From JAPOXR01 sp964291445 (GTDB lineage Bacteria; Pseudomonadota; Alphaproteobacteria; Rhodobacterales; Rhodobacteraceae): a DNA stretch of 64,000 bases. Made by a program: the position numbers and the translations under genes. Position 1 is the first letter of the stretch. Each line of letters opens with the position of its first letter. Below are positions 1 through 9,272 of the stretch, in pieces. Where the stretch lies: positions 868,001 through 932,000 of the forward strand of contig OZ219862.1 of NCBI GenBank assembly GCA_964291445.2. Reading direction: 5' to 3'. Under the pieces are notes generated by a model. The model saw only the letters and a program-made list of their open reading frames with translations, searched no databases and was not told where the DNA came from.

Positions 1-426
1 ACCATTGGCCCCTACGCGCGGATCAGGCCCGGCACGGATATTGCCGAAGATGCCTCGGTCGGCAATTTTGTCGAGGTCAAGGCATCCCGCATCGGCAGCC
101 GGAGCAAGGTTTCGCATCTTTCCTATGTCGGCGATACAGACATTGGCGAGGGAACGAATATCGGCGCCGGAACCATAACCTGCAACTATGATGGCAAGAA
201 CAAGCACCGGTCCGTCATTGGCAATGATGTCTTTGTCGGGTCCAGCACCACCATCGTCTCGCCGGTGGAAATTTCCGACGAGGCCATGACCGCCGCCGGC
301 TCCGTGGTCACGAAGGATGTTCCGGCCGGAGCCATGGCGGTGGCCCGTCAGCGTCAGAGCAACCGGGCGGGCGCGGCGGCGAGATACAGGCGACGCCTTG
401 GCGAGCAGGATATGAGTGAAAGCTGA
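1..426 (+). CDS. glmU: GlmU, C-terminal part (5' end outside window)
   Basis: The last 141 residues of the bifunctional N-acetylglucosamine-1-phosphate uridyltransferase / glucosamine-1-phosphate acetyltransferase, cytoplasmic, last steps to UDP-GlcNAc. Seen: left-handed beta-helix hexapeptide repeats and the acetyltransferase-site signature NIGAGTITCNYDG near residue 53 of the fragment, followed by VFVGSSTTIVSPV. Reading frame 1 is open from base 1. Its TGA overlaps the glmS ATG (TGATG at 424-428), so the two are translationally coupled. The N-terminal uridyltransferase domain lies outside the window. Confidence 0.95.
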   Translation, partial: TIGPYARIRPGTDIAEDASVGNFVEVKASRIGSRSKVSHLSYVGDTDIGEGTNIGAGTITCNYDGKNKHRSVIGNDVFVGSSTTIVSPVEISDEAMTAAGSVVTKDVPAGAMAVARQRQSNRAGAAARYRRRLGEQDMSES

Positions 427-2246
427 TGTGCGGTATCGTGGGATATCTCGGGAACCGACCAGCTGCCCCGATCCTGATGGAGGGGCTGCGGCGGCTCGAC
501 TACCGGGGCTACGACAATTCGGGAATTTCCACCATATCCCGGAACCGGTTCGACCGGCGGCGGGCGGTCGGCGATGTCGATAACCTGCAACAGGAAATCG
601 ATGGACACCCGGTCAATGGCTTCGCCGGGGTCGGTCACACGCGCTGGGCCACGCATGGCGGCGACGAGGTGGTGAATGCCCACCCGCACCAGATGGAGTC
701 GGTATCAGTTGTCCATAATGGCATCATCGAGAATTTCCGCGATCTGCGTCGCGAGTTGACCGCGTCCGGCAGGGCGTTCGTATCCGAGACCGATACCGAG
801 GCAGTGGTGGTGATGTGCCAGGATTTCCTCGATCGCGGATGCCCGCCCAGAGAGGCGGTGGCAAACACGCTGCGGAGACTCCGGGGGTCCTACGCATTGC
901 TGTTCCTGTTCAGCCAGGATGATGACCTGCTGATTGCGGCAACCCTGGAGTCATCCCTGGTCATCGGCCATGGCGATGGCGAGACGTTTGTTGCCTCCGA
1001 CGAAATTGCCCTGGCCGGGCGTACCGACACGGTCACCCATCTCGAAAGCGGAGACATGGCCTGCGTCAACCGCAGCAGTCTCGAAATCATCGACCGGAAC
1101 GGCAGGAAGGCAGATCGCCCGAGCAGGAAAATCGAGGCCGTGGGCGGCGATTCGGGCAGGGATGGCTACGCCCATTACATGGCCAAGGAGATCTTCCAGC
1201 AACCCAATGTCCTGGCCGGGCTGATTCGCCGCCGCGTCGGCGAGGACGACACCTTCCGGGTGCCGGAGGGCCTTCCGGATTTTCGGCAGATCGACCGGGT
1301 CGTCCTGGTCGCATGCGGCACCGCCAATCTGGCGTGCAGGATTGCAGCCTACTGGTTCGAGCAGCTGGCCGGGATACCGGCGAGCGCCGAGATCGCCTCG
1401 GAATTTCGCTACCGGGAGAGTGTCCTTGATGACAGGGTGCTTGCCGTCTTCGTCAGCCAATCCGGCGAGACCGCCGACACCAGGGCCGCCCTCACCCATG
1501 CCGGCTCCAGGGGATGCCCCAATATCGCCATACTCAACCGGACTCCGAGTTCGATGGCCAGGGAAGCCGCGTCCTGCATCGAAATCCATGCCGGTTACGA
1601 GATCGGGGTGGCCTCGACCAAGGCATTCACCTGCCAGCTGGCAACGCTGGCCATGCTGGCCTGCCTCGCCGGCCGACAACGCCAGTGCCTGTCGGCAAGC
1701 CAGGAAAGGGAACTGGCCGGGGAATTGCGCCGTCTTCCAGCCCACATCCAGGCCGTGCTGGGCAAGGCCGACACGCTCAAGACGATCGCAAAAGGCATCG
1801 CCGCCAGCACCAGCGCACTCTTCATCGGCCGCGGCACCATGTTCCCGGTTGCGCTTGAGGGCGCACTGAAACTCAAGGAAATCAGCTACATCCATGCCGA
1901 GGGATTTGCCAGCGGCGAACTCAAGCACGGGCCAATCGCCCTCGTTGACCAGGATTTGCCAGTCGTCGTCCTCGCCCCGCCGGGGTTGCTGTTCGAGAAG
2001 GTCGCCACCAATCTCGAGGAGGTCAAGGCCAGGGGCGGCAAGGTGATTCTCGTCACCTCCAGCGCCCGTGCAGATGATTTTGGCTCGAAAATCTGGCACC
2101 GGATCACGGTTCCGGAAGCGGACCCGCTGGTCCTCCCGATGCTCTACACCATCCCGCTGCAGCTTCTGGCCTACTATACGGCAGTGGCGCGGGGGACCAA
2201 TGTCGACAAGCCCCGCAATCTCGCCAAGTCGGTCACCGTCGAGTAG
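426..2246 (+). CDS. glmS: Glutamine-fructose-6-phosphate aminotransferase (isomerizing)
   Basis: Makes glucosamine-6-phosphate from fructose-6-phosphate and glutamine, the entry step to UDP-GlcNAc, peptidoglycan and LPS. The 606 residues match the family's usual length. The protein starts MCGIVGYLG, so Cys2 becomes the N-terminal nucleophile of the class II glutaminase domain (about 1-240). Two SIS domains follow (about 280-420 and 450-600), and the C-terminus KPRNLAKSVTVE is the conserved GlmS tail. The start overlaps the glmU stop. I see no glmS ribozyme sequence, which is expected because that element is mostly found in Firmicutes. The gene is intact. Confidence 0.97.
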   Translation: MCGIVGYLGNRPAAPILMEGLRRLDYRGYDNSGISTISRNRFDRRRAVGDVDNLQQEIDGHPVNGFAGVGHTRWATHGGDEVVNAHPHQMESVSVVHNGIIENFRDLRRELTASGRAFVSETDTEAVVVMCQDFLDRGCPPREAVANTLRRLRGSYALLFLFSQDDDLLIAATLESSLVIGHGDGETFVASDEIALAGRTDTVTHLESGDMACVNRSSLEIIDRNGRKADRPSRKIEAVGGDSGRDGYAHYMAKEIFQQPNVLAGLIRRRVGEDDTFRVPEGLPDFRQIDRVVLVACGTANLACRIAAYWFEQLAGIPASAEIASEFRYRESVLDDRVLAVFVSQSGETADTRAALTHAGSRGCPNIAILNRTPSSMAREAASCIEIHAGYEIGVASTKAFTCQLATLAMLACLAGRQRQCLSASQERELAGELRRLPAHIQAVLGKADTLKTIAKGIAASTSALFIGRGTMFPVALEGALKLKEISYIHAEGFASGELKHGPIALVDQDLPVVVLAPPGLLFEKVATNLEEVKARGGKVILVTSSARADDFGSKIWHRITVPEADPLVLPMLYTIPLQLLAYYTAVARGTNVDKPRNLAKSVTVE

Positions 2247-2284
2247 AGACCTGGAGCCGAATTCCACCCGGTTGCCGGACGGCG

Positions 2285-2662
2285 CTACTCCCGGCGCGTG
2301 ATCGGACTCGAATCGGCGATGCTCTTGAGCGCCCCGGGACCCTCGCCGTCATCGTCATCGTCGATTGGCGCCAGGATGAGCAGGACAAAAAGAATGATCC
2401 ACCCCACGACCGGGGCCAGGATGAGCAGGAGCCACCATCCGGTTCGCCCGGAATCATGGAGCCGCCGGCATGCCGCGGCCAGGCTCGGCATCATGAATGC
2501 AAGCCCGGCCAGGGACTGAAGCGCCGTGAACCCGGTCGCCGACAGGGCCACGTTGACGATGCACAGGAACAGCTGAAACCACCAGAATTCGCTCCGCGAC
2601 GCCCGGCCGGAGAACACGAAGTATTTCTGGAGGCAGGTCACAACCGATTGCTGAAATGTCAT
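2285..2662 (-). CDS. DUF805 family inner-membrane protein
   Basis: A 125-residue integral membrane protein. Seen: an N-terminal amphipathic part with YFVFSGRASRSEFWWFQLF (the DUF805 hallmark F.GRA.R.E.W), two hydrophobic segments near residues 30-60, the RRLHDSGRTGWW motif near residue 87, and a last membrane segment at 93-115 ending in an Asp run (DDDDD). DUF805 proteins (YhaH-like) have no defined biochemical role. It stands alone, convergent with glmS (38 bases between stops) and transcribed away from the next gene. The family call is firm, the function unknown. Confidence 0.88.
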   Translation of the reverse strand: MTFQQSVVTCLQKYFVFSGRASRSEFWWFQLFLCIVNVALSATGFTALQSLAGLAFMMPSLAAACRRLHDSGRTGWWLLLILAPVVGWIILFVLLILAPIDDDDDGEGPGALKSIADSSPITRRE

Positions 2663-2828
2663 GGATTATCCCTCACACGAATGACAGCCGGTCCACCCGG
2701 GTCCGGCCACGATGCATCAACGGACCGGCATCCCGACCTGCGCAGCCTGGTCAGTCCCCGTCACATCGCCAGCCTCGACTATCCGGGTCGAACAATGACG
2801 GGAACGAATTAGCGGAAGGGGGTGCAAT

Positions 2829-3479
2829 TCAGAATGGCGGGTGCAGCGCCAAGGCCAGGGAGGCCTCGATTTCACGCACGGCATTGGTGACCGCCTGACC
2901 CATCAGGTCAATATCACGGATCTGCACGATACGGTCGCGTGATCGCTTGTGCTGGGATTCTGACAAAAGATGCTTGAAGATGCCGCAGGCGTCGACCAGC
3001 AAGATGATGATCGAATCCCGCGGGCCCGGAATCTCGTCGGAAAACAGGATCGACATAATCCGGTGCCTGACCTCCCGGTCGACCTTGCCATCCCTGATCG
3101 GATAGCGCCGCGCCTTGAACACCCACAGGAACCTGTTGTCGCGGCTCTCCAGGATACCCTTGTCGCACAATCTCCGCAGAGCAATGTCGCGGATGGTGTC
3201 GGCATCCCTGGCAATCGCCTCCACCCAGTAGCGCGAGCTGTGATCTCCTTCGGATTCGACAATCTGTTTCAGGGCCGGGTCGAGAAGATCGTCGCCGAGC
3301 GGCTCCGGGTCGATGACGACGAGGCTGTCAAGATCGGAGTCGATCTTGTAGTTCATCGCCAGGTCCAGAAGAACCGCGCCTGACAGCACACACCGCATGG
3401 ACAACTCCGGGACGTGGATGAATCTTCCTTCCTCGTCCTCGAGCAGCAGCAGCATGATCTCTTCGGCAAAACTCAACAT
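2829..3479 (-). CDS. GPP34 / GOLPH3-like protein
   Basis: A 216-residue protein of the GPP34 family. In eukaryotes GOLPH3/Vps74 binds PI4P on the Golgi; bacterial members are uncharacterised. Seen: the start MLSFAEEIMLLLLEDEEGR and the conserved blocks VLSGAVLLDLAM, VVIDPEPLGDDLLDPAL, RRLCDKGILE and RRYPIRDG. The frame stays open to 3779, but the upstream 100 codons are Ser/Gly-rich and unlike the family. I chose the ATG at 3479 because the family begins there and a GGGGGGAT ribosome site lies about 5 bases upstream. I know such genes mainly from Actinobacteria and Myxobacteria. Confidence 0.85.
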   Translation of the reverse strand: MLSFAEEIMLLLLEDEEGRFIHVPELSMRCVLSGAVLLDLAMNYKIDSDLDSLVVIDPEPLGDDLLDPALKQIVESEGDHSSRYWVEAIARDADTIRDIALRRLCDKGILESRDNRFLWVFKARRYPIRDGKVDREVRHRIMSILFSDEIPGPRDSIIILLVDACGIFKHLLSESQHKRSRDRIVQIRDIDLMGQAVTNAVREIEASLALALHPPF

Positions 3480-4124
3480 GTACGATATCCCCCCGGATCC
3501 CCGGCTGGCCACGAGTGTGGCCGTGACCCTCCGTGCCTCTATTCGGACAGATACAATGTCGCACCCGCCTCCGCAACCAGACTTGCCGAGCCTAAACCGC
3601 CCTTTCGGCGGCTGCCGAGCAGGCATAGCCGACGCCTGTACCCATGACCCGAAGCGGTCCGATTCGGCAGCCAAGACGCAGGCCGTCGCATGTGAAGCAT
3701 TCGGGATCCACATCTCCTGCGGGGTCAATGCAGAATGGGCAAGATCAAACGGGGCCACGATGTCGCCCGACATCACCAATTAGGGGGAGTGATAGCCCAA
3801 CAAAAGGCACGGAATTACCGACATCGCGTCCGCGGGCGGCATTGGTACGGCAACTGCATTTGAACACGATGCCCGATTGCGGCGGCAGGGCGAGGAGGCA
3901 CCCGGCAATTCCAGCCGCTGGTTCAGTTGGACTTTCCGAAACTCGGACACCCCCAGTCGGGACGCACTCGTGGAGTTCGCGATTGCGGGTTTCAATCCGA
4001 AGGAAACTTGGCCACAATGCCTGGCGGTCGTCTTGCCCGCAGGTCAGCGGGGGCGACAGCCTCGGTCGATGACGAACCCGCGGTCCAGGCTACCTCCGGT
4101 CCAGGAACAGGGAAATTGCAGACC
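3480..4124. other. Intergenic region, divergent GPP34 / dienelactone hydrolase
   Basis: About 645 bases between two divergently transcribed genes. It should hold both promoters. Open frames run through it on both strands (for example the upstream extension of the GPP34 frame to 3779), but their translations are Arg/Pro/Ser-rich and resemble nothing I know. I see no RNA gene, repeat or convincing promoter. Confidence 0.5.
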
Positions 4125-5012
4125 ATGAAACGGATGACAGCCAAGGATTTCGACCAGGGACTTCTTGATCTCTACGACCACTATGCTCACAACAGGATTA
4201 CGAAGCGGGAATTCCTCGACGGCTCGGCCAAATGGGCCGTCGGCGGCGTGACGGCCGCTGCCCTGCTTGACTTGCTGAGTCCGAACTATGCGCTTGCTGA
4301 GCAGGTCTCCTTCAACGATCCGGACATCAATGCGCGGTACGTAACCTATCCCTCACAGAACGGCCACGGAGAGGTGAGGGGCTACCTTGTCAGGCCTACC
4401 GATGCTCCGGCGACCATCCCTGCGGTGCTTGTCGTGCACGAAAACAGGGGTCTCAATCCCTATATCAAGGATGTTGCCAGGCGTTTGGCCAAGTCCGGCT
4501 TCATGGCATTGGCGCCGGATGGGCTGACGTCCGTAGGCGGATATCCCGGCAACGATTCCGACGGGCGCGAACTCCAGAGGACCGTCGACAGGGCGAAACT
4601 GATGAATGACTTCTTCGCCGGCCTGGAACATCTGCTCGGGCGAGGCGATTCCACGGGGAAGGTCGGCTGCGTTGGATTCTGCTACGGCGGAGGGGTCTGC
4701 AATGCACTTGCCGTCGCCTACCCTGAACTGTCGGCTTCGGTTCCGTTCTACGGTCGGCACGCCGCCGCCGGCGACGTCCCGAGGATCAGGGCGCCCCTGC
4801 TACTGCACTTCGGTGAGCTTGACCGGCGAATTAACGCCGGTTGGCCGGAATACGAGGCAGCCCTTATCGAGCACGGAAAGGTCTATGAGTCCCACATTTA
4901 TCCGGGGGCTAATCACGGTTTCCACAATGATTCGACTCCCCGCTACGATGAAGCGGCGGCAAAGCTTGCATGGGACCGTACGCTGGCCTGGTTCAACGCC
5001 CACCTGTCATGA
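4125..5012 (+). CDS. Dienelactone hydrolase family protein
   Basis: A 295-residue alpha/beta hydrolase. Seen: an N-terminal region DLYDHYAHNRITKREFLDG followed by a hydrophobic AVGGVTAAALLDLL stretch and an ALAEQ site, a Tat-like export signal typical of this subgroup; a nucleophile Cys in GFCYGGGVCN (about residue 186); and a C-terminal His in GANHGFHND. The Cys-Asp-His triad is that of dienelactone hydrolases (DLH/YghX type). The frame opens at 3927, but 4125 is where homologues begin. The true substrate is unknown, and this subgroup is not tied to chlorocatechol breakdown. It appears monocistronic. Confidence 0.88.
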   Translation: MKRMTAKDFDQGLLDLYDHYAHNRITKREFLDGSAKWAVGGVTAAALLDLLSPNYALAEQVSFNDPDINARYVTYPSQNGHGEVRGYLVRPTDAPATIPAVLVVHENRGLNPYIKDVARRLAKSGFMALAPDGLTSVGGYPGNDSDGRELQRTVDRAKLMNDFFAGLEHLLGRGDSTGKVGCVGFCYGGGVCNALAVAYPELSASVPFYGRHAAAGDVPRIRAPLLLHFGELDRRINAGWPEYEAALIEHGKVYESHIYPGANHGFHNDSTPRYDEAAAKLAWDRTLAWFNAHLS

Positions 5013-5110
5013 CGGAAGTGCAGTCCGGAACCTTTCCGGCAGCGGGCATCGTTATCATGTCTTTACGAAGCGGGTCTGCCCAGGGGATGGCGCGGATTGG
5101 GCGTACGGCC

Positions 5111-5646
5111 CTATTGGCGTGACAGCAGGCTGTGCGGACGGAACCTTGCAAGGCCCGCCGTGGTCCAATCGGCCATGGCGGCCTTGATCACGTAACCGGA
5201 AGTGAAGGGCAGGCGTAGAATCGGGCCTCCGGAAGCAACTCTCTTGAGCGTTATCGGCATGCCGAAAACTCCCGGCGCCAGGAGAACCACCACCCCTCCG
5301 GCAACGAATGCGGCGAAGGCAGCGAGGAACACCGACGGCGGACGCCATCTTTCCATGACGAAGCCGGCTACGGCGGCCGCAAGCGGAATTCCGAAAAGGA
5401 TTCCTGCCGACGGCGAAACTAGTCGCCAAATCCGCCCCGGCCCCCTGTCAGCAAAGGGGGGCCGAGTGCCACGAGCAACAGGACGGCCAGGACCCCTCGA
5501 CGGGCACCGAGAACGGTTCCGCTCAGCACGATGCCGTGGCTCTGTGCAGTGACGGGCATCCCGAATCCGAGTGTCAGCTTTGGCAGGAGGCCGAGGGCTG
5601 CAATCAATGCAGCGAAGAATGCCATCATGACGAGATTGCGTTGCAA
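5111..5646 (-). pseudogene. bioY: Biotin transporter BioY, frameshifted
   Basis: The substrate-binding membrane subunit (S component) of biotin ECF transporters. The first reading frame (from the ATG at 5646) gives the BioY N-terminus: MPVTAQSHGIVLSG, TVLGARRGVLAVLL and TGGRGGFGD, then stops at 5419-5421. The rest (LVSPSAGILFGIPLAAA and on to VIKAAMADW) is in the next frame and runs to the TAG at 5111. Joined, the parts give about 178 residues, a normal BioY length. One missing base just before the TAG (within GACTAGTT on the coding strand) accounts for the break. Either a decayed gene or a sequence error. Confidence 0.85.
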
Positions 5647-5998
5647 TTTGCCGCACCCTTCGGGTTCTAGATTCCGCCGCGGGCCCTCAGGGCCTCTGCG
5701 GCATGGTCCGCATCATCAAGTGCGGTGGCGGCAATTGGCAGGACAACCCGCCAACCCGGGCGATTATTCGACCTGCCTCTCCAGCCTTCCCTTCGTTGGC
5801 AACAAGATCGGGGTCAGACGCATCAGGTTTCTTGAAATGCTTCGCATGGAAAACTGGCAGCTGCGATGATTCGACTGCCTTGATCCTGCCCATAGGCTGA
5901 TGACCACGTGTTGTACCCGAAGAGCTCCAAACGCAATAGCTCCGGCTCAAACCACCCGTGACCTTGTCTGATACGGTCAACTGCACTACCTACCATGC
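5647..5998. other. Intergenic region, divergent bioY / moaA
   Basis: About 350 bases between the broken bioY and moaA. It should carry the moaA promoter and that of bioY. I see no convincing coding frame, tRNA, riboswitch core or terminator hairpin. Confidence 0.45.
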
Positions 5999-7009
5999 AT
6001 GGCCGATATTCCGATGCTTGTTGACCCGTTCCAGCGACCGATCACCTACCTGCGGGTATCGGTAACCGATCGCTGTGACTTCCGCTGCGTCTATTGCATG
6101 TCGGAGAACATGACCTTCCTTCCGAAGCGGGATCTGCTGACGATCGAGGAACTTGACCGGATTTGCTCGGTTTTCGTTTCGCTGGGCGTCCGAAAGCTCC
6201 GGATCACCGGGGGCGAGCCGCTGGTCCGACGGGGGATCATGAAATTCTTCAACTCGATTTCCCGGCATCTGGGCCACGGTCTCGACGAGTTGACCCTGAC
6301 GACGAACGGCTCGCAGCTGGGCCGCTTCGCGGGCGATTTGAAGGCGGCCGGGATTGGCCGGATAAATGTGTCGCTGGACACGCTTGATCCAGACAAGTTC
6401 GCAAGCATTACCCGGTGGGGCCGGCTTTCGCAGGTCCAGGCCGGAATTGATGCGGCGCTTGATGTCGGCCTCAGGATCAAGATCAACACCGTTGCACTGA
6501 AGGGATTCAACGAAGACGAACTCTTCCAGCTGGTCGATTGGGCACGGGATCGGGACATGGACATGACCTTCATCGAAGTCATGCCCATGGGTGATATCGG
6601 GAACGAGGACCGGCTTTCACAATACTGGTCACTCGTCGATCTGAGGAAGCGGCTGGAGACGCGCTATACGCTGGAGGACCTCCAGGTCACGACAGGCGGC
6701 CCCGCCCGCTACGTTCAGATTGCCGGGACCGATCAGCGGATCGGCTTCATCACCCCGCTCAGCCACAATTTTTGCGAGAATTGCAACCGGGTCAGACTGA
6801 CCTGCACCGGCACGCTCTACATGTGCCTCGGCCAGGAGGGCAGCGCCGACCTCAAGACGCCCCTGCGCCAGCATACCGGCGTCGATGGACCGCTTGTCGA
6901 TGCCATCAACCGGGCGATCGAACGCAAGCCGAAGGGGCATGATTTCGACTACCGGCGCCAGACGGTCGGCGGACAGGTCTCCAGGCATATGAGCCACACC
7001 GGCGGCTGA
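5999..7009 (+). CDS. moaA: GTP 3',8-cyclase MoaA (molybdenum cofactor)
   Basis: A radical-SAM enzyme that rearranges GTP to 3',8-cyclo-GTP, the first step of molybdopterin synthesis. 336 residues, normal length. Seen: the SAM-cluster motif CDFRCVYC (CxxxCxxC, about residues 27-34), the ITGGEP SAM-binding motif (about 73), the C-terminal cluster cysteines in NFCENCNRVRLTC and CLG, and the C-terminal MSHTGG, whose Gly-Gly tail is functional in MoaA. No other moa gene lies beside it. Moco is needed, for example, by nitrate, DMSO/TMAO or formate enzymes elsewhere in the genome. Confidence 0.96.
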   Translation: MADIPMLVDPFQRPITYLRVSVTDRCDFRCVYCMSENMTFLPKRDLLTIEELDRICSVFVSLGVRKLRITGGEPLVRRGIMKFFNSISRHLGHGLDELTLTTNGSQLGRFAGDLKAAGIGRINVSLDTLDPDKFASITRWGRLSQVQAGIDAALDVGLRIKINTVALKGFNEDELFQLVDWARDRDMDMTFIEVMPMGDIGNEDRLSQYWSLVDLRKRLETRYTLEDLQVTTGGPARYVQIAGTDQRIGFITPLSHNFCENCNRVRLTCTGTLYMCLGQEGSADLKTPLRQHTGVDGPLVDAINRAIERKPKGHDFDYRRQTVGGQVSRHMSHTGG

Positions 7010-7220
7010 CCGGACAGACGCCGCCTTGCCGAATTCTCCCGCTCCTGGTGGCCGCATAATTCACGCCCGCAATTCCCGACCAAACGGCAACGGTGCGTTG
7101 AATTCCGGCAAGCCTGGCACCCGGCGGACACAATCCCTTTTGCACTGAAGGTTGACCGCATGCTACCCTGCCATCGCGTTGCGTAGCCACTCACCTCGAT
7201 TTCCAGGCAAGGGCAGACCA

Positions 7221-7613
7221 ATGAACCAGAAGATCGTCAAATCGGACGCAGAATGGCGCGAGCAACTATCCGAGCTGGCCTATCGGGTGACAAGAAAGGC
7301 TGCCACCGAACGCCCCTTCACCTGTGACAACTTTCCGAAGGACCGCGGGGTGTTCAACTGCGTCTGCTGTTCGGCACCGCTGTTCAGCTCCGAGACCAAG
7401 TTCGATTCCGGCACCGGCTGGCCGTCCTTCACCTCTCCGGTTACCAGCCAGGCGGTTGGCGAAAAGGCCGATTATTCGCTGTTCCGCAAGCGCACCGAGG
7501 TGATCTGCAACAATTGTGATGCCCATCTCGGCCACGTGTTTCCCGACGGTCCGGAACCAACGGGGCTGCGCTACTGCATCAATGGCATCGCCCTGAAATT
7601 CGATCCGGCATAG
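7221..7613 (+). CDS. msrB: Peptide-methionine (R)-S-oxide reductase MsrB
   Basis: Reduces methionine-R-sulfoxide in proteins; cytoplasmic repair of oxidative damage. 130 residues from the ATG at 7221, chosen because MNQKIVKSDAEW matches the family start and a GGGCAG site precedes it; the frame opens further up at 7152. Seen: zinc-binding cysteine pairs CVCC and CNNC, the GTGWPSF motif, the HLGHVF motif, and the catalytic Cys in RYCINGIALKF near the C-terminus. It appears to stand alone. Confidence 0.95.
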   Translation: MNQKIVKSDAEWREQLSELAYRVTRKAATERPFTCDNFPKDRGVFNCVCCSAPLFSSETKFDSGTGWPSFTSPVTSQAVGEKADYSLFRKRTEVICNNCDAHLGHVFPDGPEPTGLRYCINGIALKFDPA

Positions 7614-7663
7614 CGCCCGGAAGTCAGGATTGGTGGCCGCACCGGGCCGCATTGCGACCGGCT

Positions 7664-8125
7664 TCAGTTGTTCCCCAGCACCCTGGTTGGGTCAATCCTG
7701 CCCAGGCCTCGCAGCATCTGTTCGATGACAGACAGCCTGCCGATATTGGATTCGGTGACCCGGCGGGACAGCGCCACCGGTTGGCCATCCCGCATCGTGT
7801 AGTGCTCGACATTGGAGACGATGCCTTCCTCGTCGAAGGAAATGGCAACCAGCTGGCGATCGATTTCCTCGATCGGCCGGTACCGATCCTGCCGAAACCG
7901 GCTACTCAGATAGTACCAGGATTCGCCATACCGGTCATTCCTGGTCGCTGGCGGGCCAGCGTGCTCCAGCACCTCGCCCCGGCCACTGACACCGACTTCC
8001 AGTTTCTCCAGGTTGTCGAGTGCCGGAATATATCCATAGCTCCTGTCGATCGGCGAACAGGCGACAGCAAGGCTGAACAATGTCGCGACCGAGACGGGCC
8101 TCAGAACCCGAAAAACTGATTTCAT
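7664..8125 (-). CDS. Outer-membrane lipoprotein of the BamE / SmpA-OmlA family
   Basis: A 153-residue lipoprotein. Seen: an N-terminal signal MKSVFRVLRPVSVATLF with lipobox LAVAC, so the mature protein begins with a lipid-modified Cys (about residue 23); then the SmpA/OmlA fold with PALDNLEKLEVGVSGRGEVLEHAGPP. The family is a non-essential subunit of the BAM complex that folds outer-membrane proteins. The ATG at 8125 has a strong GGGGGGAT site upstream; a TTG at 8137 is the alternative. It is divergent from the DUF177-rpmF-plsX group, the arrangement I know from Rhodobacterales. Confidence 0.88.
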   Translation of the reverse strand: MKSVFRVLRPVSVATLFSLAVACSPIDRSYGYIPALDNLEKLEVGVSGRGEVLEHAGPPATRNDRYGESWYYLSSRFRQDRYRPIEEIDRQLVAISFDEEGIVSNVEHYTMRDGQPVALSRRVTESNIGRLSVIEQMLRGLGRIDPTRVLGNN

Positions 8126-8429
8126 GGATCCCCCCAACTGCGCCGGCGCAACCTAGGCCACACCACCGGAGGAATCAAGATCATGTTCCCGTACATCCAT
8201 CCGGCGGCTCGGCTGCACCGGCATCAGACCTCGCTCCGCCTGCCTGCCAGGGCCATACCCTCGCCCCGACCGCCGGTTGCCGAAACACGGACAACCAGGC
8301 ATTGAAATCCTGGTGCTGACCGGCTTGAACGGGGCCTGTTTCCGGGATAACGCATCCACGACAGTCACCGCCAGATGCCAGCGAATGCCTACACGCAAAC
8401 AGGCCGGGAACATATCCGGCAAGCACGTC

Positions 8430-8969
8430 ATGACCGGGGCGCGCCGCAGCCTCACGGTCGCCGACCTCTCGGCGGTAGCGCCCAATCCGTTCGAGTTTCT
8501 GCCGGCAGACGAGATGCTGGCCGAACTGGCGCGGGACGTTGGTGCCGCCTCGATTTCCAGGCTCCGGTTTGACGGCGACATCACCGCCAGGCCGAACGGG
8601 GAATGGTGCTTGTCGGGAAAAATCGGGGCCTCGATCGTGCAGCAATGCGTGGTTTCGCTGCAGGATGTCCGGACCCGGATCGATACCATGCTGGAGCGAC
8701 GATACCTGGCCGATATCGGCCAGGTCTACCCCGGCATCGAATGCCCGGTCCCCGAGGATGACACCATCGAGTTGCTGACCCCCGAAATCGACCTCTACTC
8801 GATCGCACGGGAAGTCCTGCTCCTCGAACTTCCAATCTACCCTCGGAAGGCAGGGGCCGAACTGCCGGACGGCACACTGCCAATCGCCGATGACATGACA
8901 CCTGACGACCCGCCAACAGCGCGGCCATTTGCCGTCCTGTCAGGCCTCCGCGACCGGCTGGTCCGATAG
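8430..8969 (+). CDS. DUF177 (YceD-like) protein
   Basis: A 179-residue cytoplasmic protein of the YceD/DUF177 family, which almost always sits before rpmF and is linked to 23S rRNA/ribosome accumulation. Seen: the core LRFDGDITARPNGEWCLSGK, then VQQCVVSLQDVRTRID (the conserved C-V-S/T-L motif) and an acidic C-terminal half ending in GLRDRLVR. The frame opens at 8277; ATGs at 8385 and 8430 are possible, and I prefer 8430 because family members have short N-termini. The gap to rpmF is unusually long at 800 bases. Confidence 0.85.
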   Translation: MTGARRSLTVADLSAVAPNPFEFLPADEMLAELARDVGAASISRLRFDGDITARPNGEWCLSGKIGASIVQQCVVSLQDVRTRIDTMLERRYLADIGQVYPGIECPVPEDDTIELLTPEIDLYSIAREVLLLELPIYPRKAGAELPDGTLPIADDMTPDDPPTARPFAVLSGLRDRLVR

Positions 8970-9272
8970 CACCGATCCCTCCCGCCAGCACCACACGGCA
9001 TTTCCGGACCCGCAGAGCCTGACAAACCGGGCAAGACAACGTCCCAAACCTTGGACACGCAAAACGCGATTTGGGGATGATTGTCGCCGATTTCCGGCTT
9101 CCGGGAGCAAATGTCGCCTGGTAATTTCCCGGACCAGACTCATGGTGCACGAGATGTCGTGAGCTTCAGAAGGGCCGTGCCTTTTCGCGCCGCTTTGGCC
9201 GAACCGTGGCGACCGAAACCGGGCAGCCATGCTCCACCGAACACGTTTCATGAAATCCGGCAGCATCCGTCC

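Noticed and set aside
951..2267. Long open frame on the minus strand opposite glmS
   Set aside because: It mirrors glmS codons; the translation has no domain and the true gene is certain.
7000..7220. Possible upstream start of msrB at 7152
   Set aside because: The extra residues do not match the family; ATG 7221 with a ribosome site fits.
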